Positions 19,718-28,211 of a DNA stretch of 64,000 nt are shown here, in pieces. The first letter of the stretch is position 1. Each line of letters starts with the position of its first letter. The position numbers were made by a program, and so were the translations under genes. The notes below the pieces were generated by a model that was not told where the DNA came from, searched no databases, and saw only the letters and a list, made by a program, of their open reading frames with translations. The DNA is from a virus, in IMG/VR virus record IMGVR_UViG_3300042402_001868, positions 62,001 to 126,000 of that record; one strand, 5' to 3'.

Positions 19718-20689
19718 TTATTCTGAAAGAGTGTATTGCCAGTATGAAGATTCACTTAACCAGTTGAAGTAATTTTGAAATCCTTCTTGTACATCTACTT
19801 TGGGGTCGTAACCTAGAATTGTTCTAGCACGATCAATGTTTAGTGCACCACGTGACGGAAAGTCTGCATCTTTGTCCTTGCACTCAATAGAGCCTTTGCC
19901 CACAATCTTAACAATCATTTCAGCGGCTTCTAACAAGCTCACTGAGTGTGATTTGGTGATATTGTAGGTGCCATTGCGACTCATGATGCGAATAGCAGCC
20001 GCCACAATACCATCGGCAGCATCGTCCACATAGGTAAAGTCTAGCGTCTCCCCTGCCCCATTAACTTTGAGAACGCCTCCTCGCATGGCGCCGAGCATAA
20101 ATTTTGCCACGACTCGGTCTTCCACGTCCAAGGGGCCGTATACAGCACTAGGCCTAATAACAGCGTAATCGAAAGCGCCGCGGCGATGGTAGTCTTTGAC
20201 AATGTCTTCTCCAGTTAATTTCATAATGCCATATTGGCCAATAGGTCGGCAGTCGTAGTCTTCTTCCACTTGATCATCAAAGTCGCCATACACCATTGAA
20301 CTTGAAATGTACACCACACGTTCTACACCGTGCTTTTTGGCACTCTCGCAAACATTGATCAAGCCTTCCATCATCACACGACTGCCCCAGGCAGGATTGG
20401 CATTGACAACTTTCTGTCGTGGAAAACTGGCCATGTGAATAATCACTTCAGGCTTGTGTTTATTTACTAGCCAATCAAAGTTGTCAGCATCTGTAATATC
20501 GATGTGATAGATGTTGTTGCCTGATATCTTTTTTAATCGTTCAGTCATCAAATAGTCAAGTTCCGCTTGTGGGATAATTCCGTAGTTGGTACGAGTGTCT
20601 GTGATGATTACTTCGTGCTCTAGAGCCTCTAATCGTTGCACAACATTGTGTCCAATTAGACCTAGTCCGCCTGTTACTAATATTTTCAT
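19718..20689 (-). CDS. NAD-dependent nucleotide-sugar epimerase/dehydratase
   Basis: About 323 residues from ATG 20689, which overlaps the upstream stop. The Rossmann motif GGLGLIG is at the N-terminus; the catalytic Ser-Tyr-Lys triad is seen as SSS(MVYGDF) and YGIMKLTGE. This is the extended short-chain dehydrogenase family, close to UDP-sugar 4-epimerases. It is part of the sugar gene group with the aminotransferase. Confidence 0.9.
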   Translation of the reverse strand: MKILVTGGLGLIGHNVVQRLEALEHEVIITDTRTNYGIIPQAELDYLMTERLKKISGNNIYHIDITDADNFDWLVNKHKPEVIIHMASFPRQKVVNANPAWGSRVMMEGLINVCESAKKHGVERVVYISSSMVYGDFDDQVEEDYDCRPIGQYGIMKLTGEDIVKDYHRRGAFDYAVIRPSAVYGPLDVEDRVVAKFMLGAMRGGVLKVNGAGETLDFTYVDDAADGIVAAAIRIMSRNGTYNITKSHSVSLLEAAEMIVKIVGKGSIECKDKDADFPSRGALNIDRARTILGYDPKVDVQEGFQNYFNWLSESSYWQYTLSE

Positions 20690-21015
20690 TTGTTGCCCCA
20701 TTTCAATGTCCAAAAGATTTGATCCTGTTCGCTTAGTCTTGCCATGATACGATACAAGTGTCCATAACTAGAAATATCTGCTTGACGAGTCCAGTAAGGT
20801 TTCTCTACGGCATGTTCCATAATAAATTTACCAGCATCGCTTTCCTGCCATTTCCATATGGGATCAGCAACAAATAAATCAGGATCTTCAACATCTCCCA
20901 TGCGTATCTGGTGTACACACACATCACGGAATGTTACAGCCCGGTCTCCAACAATTTCAGTCCGTTCGGGTTTCCATTGCTGGTATTCGTCTGGGCGAGT
21001 GCTTGTTATTGCCAT
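20686..21015 (-). CDS. conserved phage hypothetical protein
   Basis: 109 residues, resembling from memory a small conserved protein of T4-like cyanophages (WKPERTEIVGDRAVTFRDV, VEDPDLF, MEHAVEKPYW). Function is unknown. ATGA-coupled to the epimerase. It supports a myovirus origin for this window. Confidence 0.8.
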   Translation of the reverse strand: MAITSTRPDEYQQWKPERTEIVGDRAVTFRDVCVHQIRMGDVEDPDLFVADPIWKWQESDAGKFIMEHAVEKPYWTRQADISSYGHLYRIMARLSEQDQIFWTLKWGNK

Positions 21016-21035
21016 GCGCTAGTATAGCATGAGGA

Positions 21036-21707
21036 TTAGTCTTTAGCAACCAAGTCGGCTGCCAGTGGGAAGATTGCTGTGATAGCTTTGGCACATGCCC
21101 TTGCAATCTCTTGGTGTTCTTTTTGTGTGCCGTTAGCACTACGCAATTCAATAAAGTGAATCCATGAGCGCAAGGTACCATTCATGTACAGTCTACTTTC
21201 AATCAGGCCTTCGGGCAACACGGCTCGGGCTTGTTCTTTAGCAATGCCATTTTTGATTGCCCATTCGTATTCACGTTGGGCCGCATAGATCACTCGTTGT
21301 TGCGCACGGAACCATTCGTTTTGTAGCAATACATCATCTGTCTCTACACTGTTTTGTCTATTCTTTGTGTCTTGCAGTCTAGCTTCTCTTGTAACAAAGT
21401 TGAGATCCTTTGTTGGGTCAGCATAGCGTTGAGAGAACTCTTGGAAACTAAAGCTTCTGTGTCTAAGGATTTGTCTTGCAATGTCTCTTGTGGTTGTAAT
21501 TTCCATGCAGGCTGACACCATTTCGAGTGGGCTCCAGTGCTGGTGTTTGACCAAGTATCGGATAAGTTTGTCTGATGTATCTGTGTTGAGCTGATTGGAG
21601 GGATTGCTGACACGGGCGCAATACGCAATGAGTTCCTGCGCATCGCCGATGCCCATATCTGCAAATCTCTCTGTTGGCTGTGAATAGGATAGTAATTGAA
21701 CATCCAT
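21036..21707 (-). CDS. thyX: FAD-dependent thymidylate synthase
   Basis: 223 residues. The ThyX signature RHR-x7-S is at R82-H83-R84 to S92 (RHRSFSFQEFSQRY). It makes dTMP from dUMP using methylenetetrahydrofolate and FADH2, supporting phage DNA synthesis. It is one of the few clear nucleotide-metabolism genes here and is common in marine and freshwater phages. It lies among small phage genes on the minus strand. Confidence 0.95.
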   Translation of the reverse strand: MDVQLLSYSQPTERFADMGIGDAQELIAYCARVSNPSNQLNTDTSDKLIRYLVKHQHWSPLEMVSACMEITTTRDIARQILRHRSFSFQEFSQRYADPTKDLNFVTREARLQDTKNRQNSVETDDVLLQNEWFRAQQRVIYAAQREYEWAIKNGIAKEQARAVLPEGLIESRLYMNGTLRSWIHFIELRSANGTQKEHQEIARACAKAITAIFPLAADLVAKD

Positions 21708-21712
21708 GTTAT

Positions 21713-22015
21713 TTATAGTCCGTTAAGGAGTTTATCAGTTTCGGGTTGTAAAAGTTTGGCTACTTCGCTGACATCAACAACAAAGTCAATGTCTTTGACT
21801 TCGTCGCCAAATTCAGTTAGTGTACGGGTCAAGACAATTTCTAATTCGTCCATGTCAAGACCTTGTTTTTTAAGTGTAGCCAGATTGATGGTCCGTTGTT
21901 TCTTGCCATGCAATCTAATTACAACTTTTTTAATGCACTCAAGTGGGATTTCAGTCTTGTTTACTTCTTCAATGATGTGTTCCCACTTGGCCAGGAACTC
22001 ATCACTGAACTGCAT
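21713..22015 (-). CDS. small conserved phage protein
   Basis: 100 residues, helical, charged, no cysteines. It contains MDELEIVLTRTLTEFGDEVKD and a C-terminal LLQPETDKLL. No family recognised. It overlaps the upstream gene by 14 bases. Confidence 0.75.
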   Translation of the reverse strand: MQFSDEFLAKWEHIIEEVNKTEIPLECIKKVVIRLHGKKQRTINLATLKKQGLDMDELEIVLTRTLTEFGDEVKDIDFVVDVSEVAKLLQPETDKLLNGL

Positions 22016-22736
22016 CAGCTGATACTACCTTGGCCTTGGGAGGACGACCACGACGTGTGGCAGCGGTAGTAGGCTGTGCCTGTTCTTGTACCACTGGCGC
22101 CATGTTGTTTAATTTCACAGCCGGGTACATGCGCTGGGCATCCTTCTTCATTCTGGCAGCTTCGGCAATCATGCCTTTGGCTTCTGATTCCATTCGCTTG
22201 GCCTGCGACAACATGTTCATGGCCAGTGACTTGTCGTCAAGGGCACCATCCACACTTGCAAGCAGTGGTTCGGGTTGTGCATTACGCTCTTGCAGACGTT
22301 TGAATTCTGCTTCAGCTTTGCGCTTCACAGCAGGATCAACCAGTCCGGTACTCTTGTCAATTTCACGCAGGCGATTGATAGCAGCCTCACCTGTTTCCAT
22401 CTCTTTGATGATACGGTTGAGTTCGTCTAGCTTGACATTGCTTTGGGCGTTGGGTGTCACAATAACTTGATTGCTAGGAATCTTCTTAATCATACCCTCG
22501 CGGTGCAAGGCCTCCAGCTGTGGGCGACCATCTGGCAGTACTCCACGATGCAAAGCATCTGCCAAGTTAGTGGCCTGTTGCCCCACTGGGCTTTCCAATG
22601 TCTTCATGATTGAATCATGAATGTGTGTTGGCAAAGTCTCTGGATAAATCACAAGGCACATATGATCCTCGCCAGGTACTTCTCTAAATAAAATTGCAAC
22701 CTTGCGGTCTCCGTGTCTTCCGATGTGTTTAAGCAT
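22002..22736 (-). CDS. conserved phage protein with coiled coil and AT-hook-like tail
   Basis: 244 residues. The start (MLKHIGRHGDRKVAILFREVPGEDHMCLVIYP) resembles a protein found in cyanophage myoviruses. The middle is a long charged helix (residues about 130-215). The C-terminus has TRRGRPPKAK, an AT-hook-like motif, so DNA binding is possible. Function is unknown. Confidence 0.8.
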   Translation of the reverse strand: MLKHIGRHGDRKVAILFREVPGEDHMCLVIYPETLPTHIHDSIMKTLESPVGQQATNLADALHRGVLPDGRPQLEALHREGMIKKIPSNQVIVTPNAQSNVKLDELNRIIKEMETGEAAINRLREIDKSTGLVDPAVKRKAEAEFKRLQERNAQPEPLLASVDGALDDKSLAMNMLSQAKRMESEAKGMIAEAARMKKDAQRMYPAVKLNNMAPVVQEQAQPTTAATRRGRPPKAKVVSADAVQ

Positions 22737-22929
22737 TTGCTTCTCCTTGAGTGTTTGCAGATTGTTCTACTGCCTGAGCCTGAACGGATTCGATAAAGAG
22801 TCCGAGTTTTTCATACAACTCACCAACCTGCTTCATTTCGGATGCTTTGAATGCACCGCGAGTACAAGCCGCGTCAATGATGCTCTTGAGAGAAACCATA
22901 TCAGTGATTGTTAGTTGAGTATTTTCCAT
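22729..22929 (-). CDS. small phage protein
   Basis: 66 residues (MENTQLTITDMVSLKSIIDAAC), helical and soluble. It overlaps the next gene by 8 bases. It resembles small conserved proteins of cyanophages near this position. No function assigned. Confidence 0.72.
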   Translation of the reverse strand: MENTQLTITDMVSLKSIIDAACTRGAFKASEMKQVGELYEKLGLFIESVQAQAVEQSANTQGEANA

Positions 22930-22965
22930 ACAAATATTTAACGAGAAAATACTTGATGGTAATTT

Positions 22966-23148
22966 TTATTTGATCCCAAAATGTTCTTTGATCTGATTCA
23001 TTGCATCATCGTATCCGTTTAGATACAGATTATACATGCACTCTCTCACAATCAAATCAGCCAGTTGATCAATTTTATCAACTGCAATCCACTTACCGCT
23101 TACGTCGGTTCCTATTTGGTTTACTAATTCCTGTAGCTTGGGTTCCAT
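22966..23148 (-). CDS. small phage protein
   Basis: 60 residues, MEPKLQELVNQIGTDVSGKW start, ending MNQIKEHFGIK. It overlaps the end of the upstream gene by 56 bases in another frame, long for this genome, but the composition is protein-like. No family recognised. Confidence 0.65.
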   Translation of the reverse strand: MEPKLQELVNQIGTDVSGKWIAVDKIDQLADLIVRECMYNLYLNGYDDAMNQIKEHFGIK

Positions 23149-23332
23149 ATTTCTTTTCCAAAACTGGTTTAATATTAATATCGTAAATTTGTTCCATCAC
23201 ACGCCATAATCCCCGGCGTTCTAGTGCGGTCATGCCACGAACCCAAGGCGGGTCTGTGGCTAATTTTGGCACTTCATAATCTTCTCTATACATTACGCAC
23301 ATGGAGTGAATGATCTCTTCAGGAGTTTTCAC
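23093..23332 (-). CDS. small phage protein (GTG start)
   Basis: 79 residues. The start is a GTG overlapping the upstream stop (GTGA). It contains LATDPPWVRGMTALERRGLWRVMEQI and a very basic tail (KPNRNRRKR), suggesting nucleic-acid contact. Function is unknown. Confidence 0.72.
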   Translation of the reverse strand: MKTPEEIIHSMCVMYREDYEVPKLATDPPWVRGMTALERRGLWRVMEQIYDINIKPVLEKKYGTQATGISKPNRNRRKR

Positions 23333-23568
23333 TTGTATTCCTTGATATCCTTATGCGTGACCACAACAACATGATGTACCTGGCCGTTGTGCTTGATGGG
23401 TAAATCTAAATGCACAGTGATACGTGGACCTTCGGTGTAATTGATCACAGTATCGTTGCCTACAGTTCCAACAAAGGGGATCTTGTTCCAATGTCCAAAC
23501 ACACGATCACCAATGTACCATATCGGCTGATAGCCAATACGATTAAAGTAATCTGATTGATTGCCCAT
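23329..23568 (-). CDS. small phage protein
   Basis: 79 residues, rich in beta-strand residues (IGYQPIWYIGDRVFGHWNKIPFVGTVGND). Its ATG overlaps the TAA of the upstream membrane peptide (TAATG). No family recognised. Confidence 0.75.
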   Translation of the reverse strand: MGNQSDYFNRIGYQPIWYIGDRVFGHWNKIPFVGTVGNDTVINYTEGPRITVHLDLPIKHNGQVHHVVVVTHKDIKEYK

Positions 23569-23747
23569 TACATTTTCATCTTGTGACCTGACAGGAAGAA
23601 ATTAACACCAGCAATAGCAAAATTAATTGCGGCGTTAACATAGTTTCCAACCGCTAGTGAACTCAACCCTGCCATAACGCAGATACCAATAACAAACCAA
23701 GTAATAGCAATTTGGTGTGTGATATACCATGTTCTAAAAGCACTCAT
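23568..23747 (-). CDS. 59-residue membrane protein
   Basis: ATG at 23747 to TAA at 23568-23570. The sequence starts MSAFRTWYITHQIAIAWF-like, with a hydrophobic stretch at residues about 12-30 and another at about 38-53, ending SGHKMKM; two membrane helices are likely. It overlaps the gene on each side by 1-4 bases, supporting translation. Function is unknown. Confidence 0.7.
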   Translation of the reverse strand: MSAFRTWYITHQIAITWFVIGICVMAGLSSLAVGNYVNAAINFAIAGVNFFLSGHKMKM

Positions 23748-23932
23748 GTTAGTTTCCTTTCGTGTACAAGAGTTTCAAACTGTTCAAACAGTTCTTCAAA
23801 CTTATGATGATAAACAGCAGACAATGCCTCAAAATCGGCACTCCCTGCATTCCGCTTGGCCAACAACTTGACGTCATCAACCATGCCCCAGCAACTCATA
23901 ATCTGTTGCTCAAAATCAAAACGGTCTGTCAT
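23744..23932 (-). CDS. conserved small phage protein
   Basis: 62 residues if translation begins at the ATG at 23932, which makes an ATGA overlap with the upstream stop; an alternative ATG is three codons earlier at 23941. RFDFEQQIMSCWGMVDDVKLL resembles a conserved cyanophage protein. Soluble, acidic, function unknown. Confidence 0.75.
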   Translation of the reverse strand: MTDRFDFEQQIMSCWGMVDDVKLLAKRNAGSADFEALSAVYHHKFEELFEQFETLVHERKLT

Positions 23933-24063
23933 TGCTTCCATTCCTGTCTGGCCTTAAGGGCCTCTATAAAAATTTTCTTACCTATTTCCCATAGTGGATG
24001 CCAAACGTATCCTACCACTGCACCCAAGGCAAACCAATTTAATGCGTTGAGAAAGTCTTGCAT
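23929..24063 (-). CDS. 44-residue membrane peptide
   Basis: ATG at 24063, overlapping the previous stop as TAATG; TGA at 23929-23931. MQDFLNALNWFALGAVVGYVW forms one membrane helix, followed by a basic amphipathic tail (EIGKKIFIEALKARQEWKQ). The couplings at both ends support a real gene. Confidence 0.65.
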   Translation of the reverse strand: MQDFLNALNWFALGAVVGYVWHPLWEIGKKIFIEALKARQEWKQ

Positions 24064-24260
24064 TAGGCCATCCTATCTACGTTTTGTCCCGGACGATTCA
24101 TGTACCGGTTCATTTCAATACGCTTCAACTCGTCCTGTTCTCGACGTGCCTTGGTCTGTTGTTGCTCAACCACTGCCTCGTTGTGACGTTGGTCTGCTTT
24201 CTTTACCTCAGTGCGCTGATAGACTTGGTTGTTCCACTCAGCAACCTTATCAACGCCCAC
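24063..24260 (-). CDS. small helical protein (GTG start)
   Basis: About 65 residues starting at GTG 24260, which follows a strong GAGGAGAAGG ribosome site inside the end of the VWA gene. A longer reading to 24371 would overlap that gene by 122 bases and is less likely. The sequence is a charged coiled-coil-like helix (KADQRHNEAVVEQQQTKARREQDELKRIE). Function is unknown. Confidence 0.65.
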   Translation of the reverse strand: MGVDKVAEWNNQVYQRTEVKKADQRHNEAVVEQQQTKARREQDELKRIEMNRYMNRPGQNVDRMA

Positions 24261-25542
24261 TTGCCTTCTCCTCGTCATAGTAAGCATATTGACCCCATGG
24301 TGGCTCAATAGTTGTGGTGCCATGCAAGATCCAAACTGTATCTGCATAGTTCTCGTCACCCCAAGATCCAAATGGGTATCCGTCTGTAAACACTACAAGA
24401 CGCTTGGGCTCAATCTCGTTCTCTTTTAAGTAACTGTAGATGGCGTCAAAGTCTGTACCACCACCACCTTTGACCTCGTAGTCGCAAATGTCATCCAAGT
24501 TGTCACTGTCGTATTGTGCAGGGTTATATGCTTCTGTGTCAAAAGTAAACACATGGATCTTGTATGCAGGAAACGAGTCCATGATACCCTGTATCTCGCC
24601 CAGGAAGTCTTTGAGCATGGTCTCACTAATAGAACCTGAAGCGTCCAGTGCCACAGCAATATCAATCATGGGATCCACCTTCATGCCAGGCATGACAGCA
24701 TCCATGTGCCAGCCCTTGCGGCTTGCTCTCATCCAAGTGTAGTCACTCTTAATTGTGCTCTCTAATTGCATACGGAGCAGTTCTCGCCAGTTCATCTGGG
24801 GCTCTGTGAGCTCTTGGATAAGACGCTTGACACCTGCGGGCAAGTTACCTGCGCCATCTACTGTAGCGGCTGCCGCCAACATGGCTTCTTTAATCTCGTC
24901 TTTAATAGCTTGACGCTCTTCTGCCGACAGTTTGGGACGACCTTTGCCTTCTTTCTCGTTGCCACCGTCGCCACCATCTTCATCCTCGTCGCCTTCTCCA
25001 TCCAAGTGCTCGTCAATCATCTGGTCCAACAACTTGCCAATGTCAATTTTCTCTGCCTTCTCGTACAACAGGTCATAGATCTCTTCCGAGCTCATGCCGT
25101 CATACTTGGGATCATGTAAACAAGGCACTGTAGTAATTTTCTCGCCCACACGATGTTTAATTAAATCTGCGTTGACACAATAGTCATTGGCAATGTTAAA
25201 CAACTGGTGGTCTCGCTCACCTCTGCGTCCAAAGTGGTCATACACACAATGTAGCACCTCGTGTCCAAACAAGAATTCGATTTCTTTGGGACGCAACATT
25301 TTAATGAAGCGGCTATTGTAGTAAAAGTTTCTGCCATCTGTTGCGGCAGTTGAGCACCACTCGTCTGCGTTGACCAGTTTCAAACGAGTTGCCAAGTTAC
25401 CAAAGAAACTTGCCTTAAGCAAAAGGCCCACACGAGCAGTGATAAGCATCTCGCGTACTTCTCTGTCAAGTTTGGGATCTGTCTTGCCCAGAAGATTAGC
25501 AAACTTCTTTTTGTCTTCTTTTGTTGCAGTAGTAGATGTCAT
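24250..25542 (-). CDS. VWA-domain metallopeptidase-like protein
   Basis: About 430 residues from ATG 25542. The N-terminal domain has the zinc motif HEVLH (H94, E95, H98), as in DUF2201-type putative metallopeptidases; an acidic linker (GEGDEDEDGGDGG) follows, then a C-terminal von Willebrand A-like domain with MIDAS motif DASGSIS. It pairs with the MoxR-type AAA ATPase just upstream, a known chaperone-like partnership. Its own promoter is at 25569-25597. Cyanophage relatives of the pair exist; the target is unknown. Confidence 0.88.
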   Translation of the reverse strand: MTSTTATKEDKKKFANLLGKTDPKLDREVREMLITARVGLLLKASFFGNLATRLKLVNADEWCSTAATDGRNFYYNSRFIKMLRPKEIEFLFGHEVLHCVYDHFGRRGERDHQLFNIANDYCVNADLIKHRVGEKITTVPCLHDPKYDGMSSEEIYDLLYEKAEKIDIGKLLDQMIDEHLDGEGDEDEDGGDGGNEKEGKGRPKLSAEERQAIKDEIKEAMLAAAATVDGAGNLPAGVKRLIQELTEPQMNWRELLRMQLESTIKSDYTWMRASRKGWHMDAVMPGMKVDPMIDIAVALDASGSISETMLKDFLGEIQGIMDSFPAYKIHVFTFDTEAYNPAQYDSDNLDDICDYEVKGGGGTDFDAIYSYLKENEIEPKRLVVFTDGYPFGSWGDENYADTVWILHGTTTIEPPWGQYAYYDEEKASGR

Positions 25543-25568
25543 ATATGCCTTTCTAATTTGTATAACGT

Positions 25569-25597
25569 ATTGTAGCAAAGAGCAATTTATTGGTCAA
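25569..25597 (-). promoter_or_regulatory. sigma70-type promoter for the VWA gene
   Basis: TTGACC at 25592-25597, 17-base spacer ending TTTGC, TACAAT at 25569-25574. It lies between the moxR-like and VWA genes. Confidence 0.75.
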
Positions 25598-25658
25598 GTT
25601 AAAGAGGAGGGCAGTGCGACACAGCCCTGTGTTTTTTGAACACCACCCTCCCGATTAA

Positions 25659-26741
25659 TTAAGCGGATGCCTGCAAAATGTACTTACCAAAACGCTGGTG
25701 GAACTCATCAAAGTTCTTGAGCTTAGTGGGCAAGAAGGGCAAGTCGTATGTGGTAAGAGCAATACGAGCACCCATAACTGTCAACTCTGTCTCAAAGTTC
25801 TTCATCATATAGCCCAGGAAGTTGTCTGCCATGTCGTGGAACTCTTTGTCTGCTGTCTTGTTCTCCACAGCGGCCTTGAGCTCATAGCACATGGAGATCA
25901 CCAAACTGTACATGGCACTGACCTCTTTGACATTCAAGTCCTTGACCTTGCCCTTAAGGATGTCTAAAGGATTAGGCATCTTGCTGGCAACCTTGCGGTG
26001 AGCCATAAACTTAACAGCAAGACCTTCGCCTACTGTACCAGCAATTAAGTTGGTCAGGGTGTCGTTGTCGCACTCGTCATCCAAAAGCTCGCTTACAAAA
26101 CTCCATGAGCGCGGTGTAGCAAAGGCACGACTGGCACTCTTAGCATCGAAGTCGTATAAGTCTTGCTTGGCAAAACTCAAATAACCCACAACATCTTTGT
26201 GAATCTTGTTTAGAACAGCCCACTCTTGCCAAGACGCAAAGTCCACTTTCATCTCTTGGTGGATGAAACGATTAGCAAGCGGAGTGGGCATACGATAGGT
26301 AACGCCTTTGTCGCTTTCTCTGTTGCCTGCGGCTACCATAACAACATTGTCTGGCAATTTGTATTTGCCAATACGACGATTCAAAATAAGCTGATAGGCG
26401 GCACTCTGAACACTGGGTGCGGCACTGTTCAACTCGTCTAAGAACAAGACCACAACAGGATACTGGCTGGCCAGTTCGTCATCGGGTAGTTCTACTGGGG
26501 GAGCCCAATCCATCTTGCCCGAGTCCTTGTTATAGAACGGGATGCCACGAATGTCTGTGGGCTCCATCTGACCCAAGCGCAGGTCAATCATGTAGCCACC
26601 AAGATCTCGGGTGATATTCTCCACAAGCTCAGATTTACCGATGCCGGGAGGACCCCACAAGAACAAGGGACGCTGAACTTTAAATGCTTTAAGCAGGGAT
26701 TTACGAGCCTGTACGGCTGTGACGGTGCGGGTATCTGACAT
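25659..26741 (-). CDS. MoxR-like AAA+ ATPase
   Basis: 360 residues. Walker A GPPGIGKSE at about 30-38, Walker B VVLFLDELN at about 95-103, sensor-like AAGNRESD. MoxR ATPases act with VWA proteins as assembly or remodelling chaperones; the VWA partner is the next gene. A consensus promoter lies directly upstream at 26786-26814. Confidence 0.92.
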   Translation of the reverse strand: MSDTRTVTAVQARKSLLKAFKVQRPLFLWGPPGIGKSELVENITRDLGGYMIDLRLGQMEPTDIRGIPFYNKDSGKMDWAPPVELPDDELASQYPVVVLFLDELNSAAPSVQSAAYQLILNRRIGKYKLPDNVVMVAAGNRESDKGVTYRMPTPLANRFIHQEMKVDFASWQEWAVLNKIHKDVVGYLSFAKQDLYDFDAKSASRAFATPRSWSFVSELLDDECDNDTLTNLIAGTVGEGLAVKFMAHRKVASKMPNPLDILKGKVKDLNVKEVSAMYSLVISMCYELKAAVENKTADKEFHDMADNFLGYMMKNFETELTVMGARIALTTYDLPFLPTKLKNFDEFHQRFGKYILQASA

Positions 26742-26785
26742 GGGCTGTGCCTTTCTAGGGTTGAAATTTAACTAACTAAGCTTCT

Positions 26786-26814
26786 ATTGTAACAAAACAC
26801 GATTTTCGTGTCAA
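26786..26814 (-). promoter_or_regulatory. sigma70-type promoter for the MoxR gene
   Basis: TTGACA at 26809-26814, 17-base spacer, TACAAT at 26786-26791. Confidence 0.75.
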
Positions 26815-26996
26815 CTGTTAACTGTTGCAAAAGGGCTACAGTCTTCTTGATTCTGATTGACAGGATCTTCAGAAGGGTCCGCAACTTCATACACCCAATT
26901 GATGGGCACATCGAGAAGTCGTGCAATAGTAACGGGCAAGTAGCCCTCAACTAACATACCGTCGATTTCCACGGCAAGATTGCTCATAGCACTCAT
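26811..26996 (-). CDS. small protein, possible HTH-like
   Basis: 61 residues with SNLAVEIDGMLVEGYLPVTIARLLDVPINWVYEVA, which could form a helix-turn-helix and resembles a conserved cyanophage protein. ATG at 26996 is preceded by AGGAG. It has its own promoter at 27027-27055. Confidence 0.75.
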   Translation of the reverse strand: MSAMSNLAVEIDGMLVEGYLPVTIARLLDVPINWVYEVADPSEDPVNQNQEDCSPFATVNS

Positions 26997-27026
26997 AACT
27001 AACTCCTTTTTAACTACAATACACGT

Positions 27027-27055
27027 ATTATAGCAAAAAGCAATTTAATGGTCAA
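27027..27055 (-). promoter_or_regulatory. sigma70-type promoter
   Basis: TTGACC at 27050-27055, 17-base spacer ending TTTTTGC, TATAAT at 27027-27032. It overlaps the last codons of the upstream PP-loop gene. Confidence 0.8.
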
Positions 27056-28211
27056 CCAGGGAAATATCCTTGGGCAGTTGTGGGGTAAAATCTTTGATGT
27101 AAATGGCTGAACTCATACAGGCCTTGAATCCGTCATGTAGTGTCCAAATGTCAGGATATTTGTTGTGTAGGTATTGCAACCCATGCAGCCAATGGTTATA
27201 AACCGTTGGATTGGTTTTTTCGGCTAGATCTTTAAGTACTGCACTGTCGGGGTTGACAATACTGCTGACGCCGTTATCGGCAATGGTAGTATACCAATGT
27301 TTATTGTATCCAGATGCAGACACTACATCAGCTACTCTACTACGACCAAAACTTTTGTTCCATTCGGCATATAAATCACCACGCTCACGTAGACTACGAT
27401 TGGATTTTTTACCCTGCACTTCATGCACAAAGTCATGGCTACATTCTGGATGACTTTCCAGCCATTTGATAATCATCCATACTTGCTTGATATACAATCT
27501 TGTGGCTTCGGGACACAAATAAAACAAGTGTCTAGGACTATTTAAATGAGCTGTGAGAGCAACGTCGGGCATTTGCGCATACCACTTACCGTTGTGCAAA
27601 CTAACTCTTGGCTTGTCCACTCCATTGATATCGCACCTACCAATGATATGATCTAGTCCTATAAAATCTTTATGGTGTACCGCTGTATTATATCTATAAG
27701 TTTTAGTAAAATTATGATTTTCTCCAGGCCCATGATAGATCCAGTCAGATCCATGCTCTTGATAAAATTTAAATGTGGTGTCTTGATCGTATTCAATATA
27801 CCTAATGTTTAACCAAGGCTGTAGATGATTTTTAATCAGATGAGCCTGTTGTAGCGCAACCTGAGCTTCAATGTTGTCATGAGTTTTGATATAAGGCTTA
27901 TGGAATATTAGTATTTCGTCTAATCGAGTGTTAGTACGTAAAATACTATCCAGGATAGTGTGACTATCGTACCCAGCACTATACCAAAGAGCTAGATATT
28001 GATACTCTTCTCGCAGTATTCTAACACGTTGATCAATAAGATCATAAACTGATTCTTCTGGCTCAGTAGTCCAGTCATGCTGGCGGTGAGCATCGTCTGC
28101 AAAATAAAAATGCACACGACTCAGGTCACCGCCAGCTGCCTCTACTGCCAAAAGTTTGTTGGTAGTTTTATAGTCACCGACTTGATAGTAAAGGTATTGA
28201 CTTGAATTCAT
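27045..28211 (-). CDS. PP-loop ATPase-like protein, paralogue 1
   Basis: 388 residues. LWYSAGYDSHTILDSIL (about 100-116) is a variant of the SGG-x-DS PP-loop that binds ATP in asparagine-synthase-like and other adenylating enzymes. The glycine pair is altered to AG. No glutaminase domain is present. It is ATGA-coupled to the secreted binding-protein gene. The product is unknown; amide or thio-group formation is a family-level guess. Confidence 0.65.
   Translation of the reverse strand: MNSSQYLYYQVGDYKTTNKLLAVEAAGGDLSRVHFYFADDAHRQHDWTTEPEESVYDLIDQRVRILREEYQYLALWYSAGYDSHTILDSILRTNTRLDEILIFHKPYIKTHDNIEAQVALQQAHLIKNHLQPWLNIRYIEYDQDTTFKFYQEHGSDWIYHGPGENHNFTKTYRYNTAVHHKDFIGLDHIIGRCDINGVDKPRVSLHNGKWYAQMPDVALTAHLNSPRHLFYLCPEATRLYIKQVWMIIKWLESHPECSHDFVHEVQGKKSNRSLRERGDLYAEWNKSFGRSRVADVVSASGYNKHWYTTIADNGVSSIVNPDSAVLKDLAEKTNPTVYNHWLHGLQYLHNKYPDIWTLHDGFKACMSSAIYIKDFTPQLPKDISLVDH

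Noticed and set aside
23762-24280. 172-residue + strand frame
   Set aside because: Antisense to four tightly coupled minus-strand genes.
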